64,000 nt of DNA, taken from Isoetes taiwanensis. Its lineage: Eukaryota > Streptophyta > Lycopodiopsida > Isoetales > Isoetaceae. Positions 22,751 through 31,622 of the stretch are shown one piece after another. Below the pieces are notes generated by a model that saw only the letters and a program-made list of their open reading frames with translations, was not told where the DNA came from and did not search any database. Both the position numbers and the translations under genes were made by a program. How positions within the stretch are numbered: the first letter of the stretch is position 1; every line of letters starts with the position of its first letter. The stretch covers positions 3,597,678-3,661,677 of the forward strand of contig JAJEKV010000096.1 of assembly GCA_021234155.1 (NCBI GenBank). Reading direction: 5' to 3'.

Positions 22751-25143
22751 TAACCCGCGGGATGCATTTGAACATATACAACATTGAAGAAAACATTCTA
22801 AGAAAAACACACCTAAAGCGGAACTCTTCCGTTTACCCCCGATCCATTGTTTAAAGTCTTGAGCATCTCTCAACCCGAGTAATTCATCTCGAAGCTGAAA
22901 ATGCTCGACAAGGAAACATTAAATCCCTCGAGCTTATGAGCGGTCCCATGATCTAAACCCGGGGCGGCATGTTCTACACACAAAATAACGAGGCATCTCA
23001 CGAAACTCACCTCTTCACGCGGTAATTCCTTGGGCCATTGTATGGCGGATCCGCGGCCTCACCAAGAGTCTTTGCTTCTTAAATCGGTCTCATCAAGAGT
23101 GCATTCGCATCTAACACTTGTATCAATGCGATTCTCCGTGTATCCCCGTTCCATGGCGTTGCGATGTAGCATTCCGTGTCAGCGGCTCCTCTCGCTTGCT
23201 ACCTTAGCTCGGTGCTCATCGATCAAATCAACTACTTGCAATAAGGCGGTTAGAAAAAAATACCGCGAGCAAAGCGCTGTGAGGAGCTTACCCCGCGTCG
23301 TGGCGCCATTCCGAAGTAAAACTACGGTCGATGCTCGCCTCCCAACTCTAAATTCGCCAATGCGCGGTGAAGATAAGCTACCACTGCGCTCACTAAATCC
23401 ACGGATGTGAATCAATTTGAAATGGTGTATGGGCGGGCTAAAGCCGACCGTCTTTGTACCATAGCCCGCTTTTTTTCTTAAATGATTGTATGTCCTTAAA
23501 TTCAAATTTAAGAACACGCTTGGACCTTTTACGTGCAGTCCTAAAACCTCCAGCGGAGGAGGCTTAATTCTGAAGGGTTGGCGGGGAAAGAAGATCTGGG
23601 GGCATACTGACGACATGGCGACTTCCGTCCAAGCGGCCCGGAGGCGAAAAAGCTGGTTCTAGCGGCGGCAAGAGGAAAAACCGAGCGCTCGGTTGAGCTC
23701 GAGGTTTTCTTTGGTGGAATACCTTTCTTGATCCATCCTTTGGAAGTCACGGCATTCACCGCGGACTCACTAGTGATCAGCGGCGAACTCCATTCTTAGC
23801 GTCATCGAGGGATTGGAGGCGAGCTTCTTGACACACCAGCCAGATTCTTGGTGGTATGTCGAGGTATCAACAAGTGGGAAGGAGAAAGATCTGTTTCTCC
23901 ACCAAAGGGATCTGAAAGAGCTCAGGAGACAAGTACAAGAAGGTCGGCATTGTGCTCTCAGATCTCTGCGCCCGGTTCGAAGCATCTAACAATGTATGTG
24001 GAAGGCGCCCGAAGAGTAAGTTCTACCACGAAGAAATTATCGGTTTCAAATTATTCTCACTCTTCAATGAGCAAAGGCGAAGGACACCCACAAAAGGCGG
24101 CGCCTTTAAAGCTGTCGAGAACCTTGGGTGGAAGGATCTGGAAAGGATGAAGGAGGCGGAACCCTAACATCCGGGGAGCTTGGAATGGAGATTTCCGAGT
24201 CGAGGGAAAAAGCGTTCAACACGGGGAGCTTCACTTCGGTGTCTTTGAACTCTGACACTCGGCGATTCTGAAGGAAGTTGTGGGTCATAAAGAGAAATCT
24301 CCGGGACGGGACCTCGGATCATCGAGATGACATCACACGAGAGAATCGGATGATGAAGCGGACGAAGATATGGGAAACTCCCGGTAATGGATCGGATGAG
24401 CGAGATCATGATTTCCGCGAGGGGGCCTGAGAAAATGGAAGCGAGCTGCGGCCGGTGGCTCCGGTATTATCCGTTGGGAATATCACACAAACTGCTTCTT
24501 TGGACATCGGACACACGAAGGTTTGCAGGAGAAGCCGTCTTGTTCAACCCGCAATTTAATCCGCACACATGCTCGAGATTACGAACGATGGTGCGACATC
24601 CTATTGCAGATCCAATACTGCGGATGTTATACCTTTCAGCCAGTCGGCCAGGTCGGTTGTTCATTGGAAGTCCGAGGAAGACACGAAGGGAAAAGACGTC
24701 CGGTTAAGGGGGTAGTAGATGGTCAGCGATTCGGTGAGGGCGGTTACAAAGTATTGCGGTGAGAGAAGGAGGTGCCGCAAAAGGATCAAGGATAGATATG
24801 CCAGCGAGAGTCGCGAGTTCTCTCGGCGGAGCGCCGACAACCGAAGCTGGCGGCATTAGCCACTTCGAACACAATAGCGGCGAGTGCCCAGCTACATAAG
24901 GTAAATAACTTTCGATTCGGTGGTTTCCGACTTCGCCCGAATCGAAAAGCCCTAACATCCTATCATTTCAGGATTTTCAGGGGTTTCTCGACTTCGCAGT
25001 CGAAAAGCAGGGAACTGAAAAATCAAAGGATGCGGAGAGCTTTCGACTTCGCGACTTCGAGAAAACCCAATCGAAGTAAAAGGAAATTAAACATTAAAGG
25101 GACTTTCTGACTCATGAAGTCGAGAAAACCCCGGCGATAAAGA
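22751..25143. other. inner-element centre, GC-richer, unrecognised
   Basis: This stretch is less AT-rich than its surroundings and has several open frames of 60-145 codons on both strands (the longest at 23,179-23,616, -). None shows a domain I recognise and opposite-strand frames overlap each other, as in repetitive GC-richer DNA. Degraded palindromes of the CTCGAC family appear from about 24,980. Confidence 0.35.
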
Positions 25144-25662
25144 ACATTCGAGATTAATGGTCGACGACTGAAAGCATCGAACCTTCCCATCCTTTCTTCC
25201 TCGGCCTCTTTGGGCAATGTCGCTTAGTTTCTATTCTAAGTTGCATCGTTCGAAGAGGTGCGGCAAGAAAGGATTTGGGAATGAGCGGTGCTTTCACTCT
25301 GGCCTTCACTCTCGCATGTTCTCTCCTCTCCCGAGGGTATTCTCGACTCGCGAGTCGAGAAAGTCCCTTGAATCTTCTCCTTGTGCTCCTCTCACTTTCT
25401 CGACTCGCGAGTCGAGAAACCCAAGGGTAAAAGAGAGAACATTGGAGATTAATGGCTGAAGAGCAAAAGCATCGAGCTTTCCCAATCTTTCTTTCCCCGC
25501 CTCTTCGGGCAATGTCGCTTAGCTTATATCCTAAGTTGCATCGTTCGAAGAGGCGTGAAAGCAAAGATTTGGGAATGCGCGATGCTTTCGCTCTGGCCTT
25601 GACTCTCCTATGTTTTCTCCTCTCCTTGTGGGTATTCTCGACTCGCGAGTCGAGAAACCCCC
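25144..25662. repeat. tandem repeat, about 300-bp unit, two copies
   Basis: The segment from about 25,144 to 25,372 recurs at about 25,444-25,670. Shared landmarks are GAGATTAATGG, GGGCAATGTCGCTTAG, CCTAAGTTGCATCGTTCGAAG (with one difference) and a closing CTCGACTCGCGAGTCGAG palindrome. Confidence 0.8.
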
Positions 25663-25722
25663 TGCATCCTCCTATTTAGTGTTTACTTCCATGCTCTAAC
25701 ATTGGGACATTTACTGAATGCA

Positions 25723-27221
25723 GCCCGTATCCTGACCAGATCATACACGCTCGGCAACAGTGGAAAGCATTGGGTTGTCCTCAGCGTCCTAAAGGAAACA
25801 GGGCTCCCTCGGATAAGTGGAAGACCTTTGAGTCACTCTGCAGATATGTTCTGCTGGAAGGCCAGGAAGATGATGAGGGGGAGGATGAAGAGGAAAAGAA
25901 AAAGAGAACACCAAGAAAGGGCAGGGAGTCTCTCTCAGACCAATATGACCTCATTCTTAGCGCTGACGCGGTCTGGGAGAAATGGACTGAGATATGGGCT
26001 CAATGGACAAGAGGCAAGCTGAAGGACAGCAATGGAGAATTTCCATGCAGGCCGGACCCAAAGTTGTTCGACAGGCAATTTATGAAAAGGATACAGGGCC
26101 TGACCGACAAGGAAACACTTGATCTACAGGGCAGAATCCTGGATGGAACAATCCTGCTAAGGAAAAGTAGAAGCTCAAAAATGCAGGATGCAAAGGATTA
26201 TGCCACAGTCCTAAATAGACGGCGTGCGTTGGAAGAAGGCATCACGGAGTTCTGCAATGTTGCTTCCAATGAATACCATGACTTTGATTACTACAAGGAA
26301 AAGGCTGCCCTTGATGAGGAAGACATGAAGGAATTGAACCGTCTATGTCAACCCTACATCAACACCAAGCTAAAGCGTAACGTCAAAACCCTTCCCTTCC
26401 CTGAACGTGCTATGGCAATTCTGAAGAGGAAGCTTGGATTCGGGGTGGTCCCATTTGAGGCGATGATAGCTCCCCTCCATTTCTGGTAACATTGGGACAC
26501 AAGGGATTTGGTGGTCTGGAACTGGCACCTGGGCCCATGGCACTATTTGCTATCAACATGATCGAAGACCCCACCCTTTTTTATGACAAAGCTGACATAG
26601 AGCAATGGTACAAGGCGTGTCACGGACATGACCGACTGGATACTTTCGGTTTCTTTGTCTTTTGCATGCCGGGCAATCGGACAAATTGTTGTCTCCCAAT
26701 GGGCGGTGATATTAACTTCACCAACAAGATCTTGTACTCCATATCACGAACTTGAACATGAGTGTAGACTTGGCTTGCCGAAGGCACAAGCTTTTGCCAA
26801 TATAGTTTTGGTTTTGGTTTCAAGATCGGCTGTAGACTGGACAAGTGGTGGTCTAGCGAACATCATTATCTCGGCGGTTTCATGATTTCTCAAGAGCGAT
26901 GGAACCACGGAAGGGCGGCGGTTTATGGAGGATGTGCCATCGATGGACAAAGTCGGCAATGATGGTGCGGCGGGTTCTATACATAGAATTCCTATCCGGC
27001 CAAGAGTTATCAAGTACTTCATAACCAACTTGGTCGAGGAAGATCAAATTGTATCACGAGTGGTACATGAATGGCTGTTCTCTCGGGGGGCTATGCTTTA
27101 TGGAATGAAACCTATATCCGTGGTTGGAAATAAGGACATGGTTGAAACCATTCATCATACACGGATCTGCTTCATGAGCATTTCAAAGGGAGGAAGACAA
27201 ATGGAAGCGATGGGGCGATGA
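25723..27221 (+). pseudogene. unrecognised rightward gene of the inner element
   Basis: After a plausible acceptor at about 25,722 an open frame runs to 26,489. It has YPDQIIHARQQWKALGCPQ, an acidic/basic stretch (EEEKKKRTPRKG), and a helical Lys/Glu-rich part ending VPFEAMIAPLHFW. Coding-like text continues in another frame (GHKGFGGLELAPGPMALFAI to about 26,750) and another (about 26,925-27,221, FITNLVEEDQIVSRVVHEWL). No family is recognised. It could be the accessory gene of this transposon class or captured host sequence. Frame changes without obvious introns suggest decay. Confidence 0.4.
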
Positions 27222-27672
27222 TGGCGAAGAAACACCCGAGGCGAGGGAGAGAAACATGGCGGAGGCGAGAATGTCGAAGGTTTAGACCAGAATGCTGGGG
27301 AACTAATTCTTGAGAATCTGAGATTGAGGTGAGTTCACTTTGCTCTCTAGGTGTTTCTCGACTCGCGAGTCGATAAACCTTTTGGGACTTTTAACTTTTT
27401 TCCATTCTCGACTCGCGAGTCGAGAAAACTCGTTTCCTATCTGACATCTGTCATCATTTCAGGGAGATCGATGTCAACGACTCCGGATCATTGACAATAT
27501 CTAGTGGCGGTTCACGTTGCGAGGAGGACAATGCACTCCCCAAAGACAATCAAGAGCAAGACACTGCGGGCAGCCAGAAAGGACCTGAAAAAATAATGAT
27601 CCTGCATATGGATCCCGATGAACGGAAATCGGTCGTGAGCCAAACTCAAGCGGGATCCAATTTGGTCCTACC

Positions 27673-28314
27673 AAGCTTGTAATATTTGGCGTCAATGGAG
27701 TATTAGCTGCGGTATATCCGCGATAAAGACGTCCACGAGCTTAACATCTCGCGGATCCCGCCAGCGAAACGCATATAAAATCGTGTATCCGAGGCCCAGA
27801 GCAAAAGGAAATTGTTGAATGGTGCCCGAACGGGGGATTCGAAGTGGCCATATGGCCTTGTATGGCAAAGAAAAATATTGTCAATGTTCTTGGTGTTCTC
27901 GGCCTTCCAGTTTTGAAGTTCAAGTTTGTTTGGGGAAACAAAAGGGTCGAGCATGTGTCAGACCTCGATCCAGCCATCACAAAGGGGAAGCATATTATGG
28001 TGAAAAGGCTGGGCGGGGGTTTATGAACAATTCGGGACTATGGCAAACACAACCGCGCTGATCATAGACGACTCCGCCTACAAGTGCTATCATAACTCGC
28101 AAAATACAATCATTGCTAAGACTTATCAACCAGAAGAGTATGAGACGGATAGGTGGTTGTCTTTCGGACTTTGTCCTGTCTTGGCGGAATCCCTCTTTGC
28201 CATTCTTGTGGCCGATGTGATTACGAACTATCCGAGCCTCAAGGAACCCGATCCAGAGAGCCGCGCGATCATGAAAGCTATGGACGACAAATATTTTGGT
28301 GATCAAGAAGAATG
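27673..28314 (+). pseudogene. FCP1/NIF-like (HAD superfamily) phosphatase, broken
   Basis: KLVIFGVNGVLAAVY (27,673-27,717) aligns with the HAD motif I region of NLI-interacting-factor-like phosphatases. The nucleophile Asp is replaced by Gly (GGC, 27,688-27,690). Two in-frame stops follow near 27,721 and 27,739. Then EIVEWC, GFEVAIWPCMAKKNI, FKFVWGNKRVEHVSDL and KGKHIMVKRLG follow in the same frame. A frameshift near 28,010-28,030 leads to GTMANTTALIIDDSAYKCYH (motif DD at 28,067-28,072), NSQNTII and a C-terminal helix ending at a stop at 28,312. The domain order is that of FCP1-homology phosphatases, which dephosphorylate Ser/Thr in proteins such as the RNA polymerase II tail. Missing nucleophile, stops and frameshift show it is dead. 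It lies inside a transposon, so it is probably captured host sequence. Confidence 0.7.
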
Positions 28315-28401
28315 ACCTCTGCTTTCAGATAGTCAAATTGTGTGAATATTGTAAAGAAACGTGAAGAAATGTACTATGTTTTGTAATGAATATACATGTA
28401 T

Positions 28402-28790
28402 ATTGAGTTTTCGCTGGCTTTCTCGACTCGCGAGTCGAGAAAGGCATGCTTGTCCTGTTGATGAAACCATTTGTATGTTTGTTTGTGTGACTGTATCCAG
28501 CCATAATCTATTATGATAATGGCTGTACATTGGGTTTCCTGGGCCTTTCTCGACTCGCGAGTCGAGAAAGGCACTGCTTGTCTCGTTGACGCAACCATTT
28601 GTATGCTTCCATGTGTGATTGGATGCAACCATATTCTAATGGGAATGGTTGTACTTTGACTTTTCCGGCCTTTCTCGACTTGCGAGTCGAGAAAGACACT
28701 ACTTTTCACGTGATTGGATGCAGTTATATGGAATGAATGTTCTCTATTGTAATTTGATTTCACCATTCTTTTCTTCGTTTTGACTAATGG
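28402..28790. repeat. tandem repeat, about 128-bp unit, three copies
   Basis: Three units, starting at about 28,402, 28,530 and 28,655, each contain the CTCGACTCGCGAGTCGAG palindrome. The first two also share AACCATTTGTATG, TGTGTGA-TG, and AATGG-TGTAC. The third is partial. They follow the phosphatase relic directly. Confidence 0.8.
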
Positions 28791-28943
28791 CACCGTAATT
28801 GTTAATCATAGACTCTCCTTGCTCCAGGTGGTTCAGGCATAGATCTGACACCAGTACAGATCCCGTTCAGGCATCTCAGAGACTGCTCCAGGCGGCACCA
28901 GTACAGATACCGTTCTGGTACAGATCCCGCTCACGCTACACTT

Positions 28944-29321
28944 TTGCCCGGCCTTTGGGATAAGGTTACTCGTGAATGCAGACGCCATGCACACCTTCAA
29001 GATAAAGAAGACGCGAAGAAATTTCATGAAGTCCAGGAAGCTCAAAGCATCTTGCAAGCATTGCATAACATCCACGGGGGTTGGGGATGGAGCATATTCG
29101 ATGAAAAGCTGCGGGAGGAGAGTGGAGAAGTCGGGTGGACAGGTCAGCCGGTGGCTCCAGAGGCACCTCCACGTGAGGCATTCCACACTCTTCAGGTTGC
29201 CCCCAAGGCTTACAGTCGGCGTGAAGAAGCGCCGCAAGTTAATCCCCTTAGGTGGACCACCTACCACGATGATGTAACTGTAGTGACAGCAAGACCGCCA
29301 TGGTCTCTGCGTCCGATGTAA
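28944..29321 (+). other. terminal rightward ORF of the inner element, unrecognised
   Basis: A 125-codon frame from 28,944, rich in charged residues (DKEDAKKFHEVQEAQSILQ) and ending with a Pro-rich part (VTVVTARPPWSLRPM). It ends 250 bp before the right terminal inverted repeat, where the last exon of the rightward gene would be expected. CAGTACAGATCCCGTTC-like short repeats precede it at about 28,850-28,930. No family recognised. Confidence 0.35.
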
Positions 29322-29599
29322 AATACATTGTACCTATTCAATTTATTAATAAAAATTCTTTTTCAACTAGAGCTTTGGTTTCAATCTTTAATGAATTTCC
29401 TTTATTTTAGTTGCATTGTTCTTGTTCTCGACTCGCTATCCAGGGAAAACTGGAAGAAAGCTTGGATGCACAATAACAGACAAAAATTCGAATTAAGGAT
29501 AGTTTTCGGGTCGGGGTGCTCCTTTTCGTGTAAATTAACAGGGTTCCGAAAAAAAGTGGGAATGGAATGAGTCCCACTTTAATTAAATACGACTTCATT

Positions 29600-31622
29600 A
29601 TATTTACCATGAACAAGTGTGCCAGAAATGTTTTATGGTTGTCCACCGTTTGGGGGCCACTAGAATGTCTTGAATACATAAAAAGCCTGGATAAAAACGC
29701 TGCAATTGATGATCATTGTGGGCCAAGCCGAGTTATAACAATGCATGCTCTAGCTATTGTGCCTTGGATGGAAAAATACTTCAGAGAAACATGTGAAAAG
29801 CTGCCTAACAGTAACATGTACCATTTGACAGACAACATCACAAAAAATAATGTCTTCCAAGAAGACAAAGAGACATGTATTCAGTCACAGCACATCTCTT
29901 ACTCACACTTCACCAGACCATGGAAAAGTGAATTTGATCTTGTGAAAATTCCCAGGAGATATAGAATGTTTGTTTGCTCAAGATATGCAGAATTAAAGAG
30001 CCAACGAGAATCTGCAAAGACAGAGGTCGAAAGAATTACGTTCAAATTCTCTAATCTCACAGTTGTTTCCCAAAATTGTTTTGACCTCATTCCTTCTACA
30101 GATATTGTACAGCAGAACCTTGCCAAACATCGTGAACAACAACCAGCCGAGAGAAGAAAGCTTGCCAAGCACAGAAAAAAAGCTCTCGAATATCCACTGC
30201 AATATATGTCTATTGTAATTGATGGAAAGGATAAAAAAAAGACAACTCTACCCCATTTCTTAAATATTCCTAAAGATGTACCAAGGGAATGTTTTGTTAA
30301 GGTCCACCTTGTAGGAGCTATGGTCTTCAAAGGAAGTCTAAAGTGCAATGTATTGTTGACATATCCAAACTTGCATGGTGACCCGAATCTCACAATTACA
30401 ATTCTTAACAAGGTTCTGTGCGAGCAAGAGCAATTACCACCAGTGCTCTACTTGCAACTTGACAACACTACAAGGGAGAACAAGAATCAGACACTCTTTG
30501 CTTATTGTGCCATGCTTGTAGAGCTAGGGATCTTCAGAAAAGTAAAGCTCGGATTCTTACTTGTAGGCCACATTCACGATCAAATAGACCAGATGTTCAA
30601 CAGATTTTCCGTGCGCCTTAGAAGGAAGAAAGCTTTTGTCTTCGAATCATTGAAGATTTTTACACTCCCATTCCAGTGGTTAAACTTCTCAAAGAGACTG
30701 CTGATTTCAAAGAGTTTGTTTTTTTTCAACGTTTAGATAGAGGACAAGTTGTGAACAAGTTGAATGATCTCACCTTTTAACATCACATCAAGTTCTACTT
30801 GAAGGATGGACAAAGCTTCTTACAGGAAAAGAAGTACACCACAATTAAATAGAATTTCCTCAGGCTTTAAGTACTTCTTAGAAGAAGACTAGATGTGGTG
30901 GAGAAATTTCTTTCTTGAACAGAAAAGTGTTTTGCAAAACCTAGCTCTAAGACAGTTGCAAGAACCGTTTCAATGGCCTAACACCTTTCAGCAACCCGAG
31001 AACCAGGCAGGTCCTAGCAATGCTGCAATGGCACCTGCAGTAGAGGAAGACGAAGACCGAGTCATGTACCTCGGACCAAGACGCAAGAATGAGCCTCAAG
31101 ATAATGTCACAGAAATTGCCAAAGGTATGCTGATTGCTCTTCCAACTGAGGAGGATGACAAAGGTCGACCTAGTACTTGACACAGTCAAGGAGGAAGGCT
31201 TAATAACTAAACTCAAGATTCATTGGCTTGCAACACGTTCAGAAAATGCTTTTGAAGGTAGGTATGAGTTAGAAATGAGAACTCAAGGAAAGGGGAGAAA
31301 GTCCAAGGAAGTGGGTTGTAGGGATGAGCTGAACCTAAGTGACGTGACAATATTGTGCTATGATTTTAAATTGAAATCTGACAATTGTCTACGCCAAAGG
31401 ACGATCAATTTGCTTAAAAAAGCTTGTAATTACGAGGAAGAGGATGAAGAAGGGAGTGGTGGTGGCAATGCTTCACCATCTGTTGATAGTGAAGAGGAAG
31501 ATAACTCAAGCACTTCCTCAAGTGATAGTGAAAGAAGTGAAGCTGATGAGAGTGGCATAAATGAATATGATGACGTGCTAGATCCCTCCCTCATCACTTC
31601 TCACACCTTTGCACATAATTGA
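29600..31622 (+). pseudogene. DUF7869-like transposase of the outer element, 3' part
   Basis: Coding resumes at 29,600 in the frame left at 15,697 (YIYHEQVCQKCFMVVHRLGA), meets TGA near 29,672 and continues one frame over to about 30,650. The core holds SIVIDGKDKKKT (about 30,210), LQLDNTTRENKNQ (about 30,450) and VGHIHDQIDQMFNRF (about 30,560), matching the three blocks of the inner copy: candidate acidic residues of an RNase H-like transposase. Another frameshift near 30,650 leads to DFYTPIPVVKLLKETADFK and a stop at 30,778. The last part, 31,134-31,622, has KLKIHWLATRSEN, an acidic Ser-rich tail (DSEEEDNSSTSSSDSERSEA) and a stop. The copy has several breaks and is inactive. Confidence 0.75.

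Larger units (their letters stand above)
21525..28694. repeat. dispersed palindrome family of the inner element (CTCGACTCGCGAGTCGAG)
   Basis: The 18-bp core, often extended to 22-24 bp by TTT..AAA arms, is exact at 25,340-25,361, 25,396-25,419, 25,635-25,656, 27,354-27,377 (one outer mismatch), 27,405-27,426, 28,419-28,442 and 28,546-28,569. Near-exact copies are at 21,525-21,549, 21,643-21,668 and 28,671-28,694. Degraded ones lie at about 22,010, 22,091, 22,395, 22,437, 24,984, 25,040 and 25,103. A half copy is at 29,427. Copies avoid the recognisable coding blocks; two lie in a probable intron (27,329-27,462, GTGAGT..TTTCAG). Confidence 0.9.
15698..29595. mobile_element. inner DUF7869-type DNA transposon, 13,898 bp
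   Basis: Identical 25-bp terminal inverted repeats bound the element: 15,698-15,722 starts AAGTCGTATTTAATTAAAGT and ends GGGAC; 29,571-29,595 is its exact reverse complement. Both sides are flanked by CATT (15,694-15,697 and 29,596-29,599), a 4-bp target-site duplication. Inside are a leftward DUF7869-like transposase gene (15,894-20,376), a palindrome-rich and satellite-like centre, and rightward ORFs including an FCP1-like phosphatase relic (25,723-29,321). The host sequence on both sides joins in one reading frame. A 4-bp duplication separates it from hAT, Mutator, CACTA and PIF/Harbinger elements. Confidence 0.9.

Noticed and set aside
21525-28694. Regularly recurring palindromic repeat as a CRISPR array
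   Set aside because: Spacing is irregular (tens of bases to kilobases), spacers are not of uniform size, and the context is a eukaryotic transposon.
28333-28793. Leftward frames of 62-139 codons as genes
   Set aside because: They translate the 128-bp tandem repeats with their palindromes.
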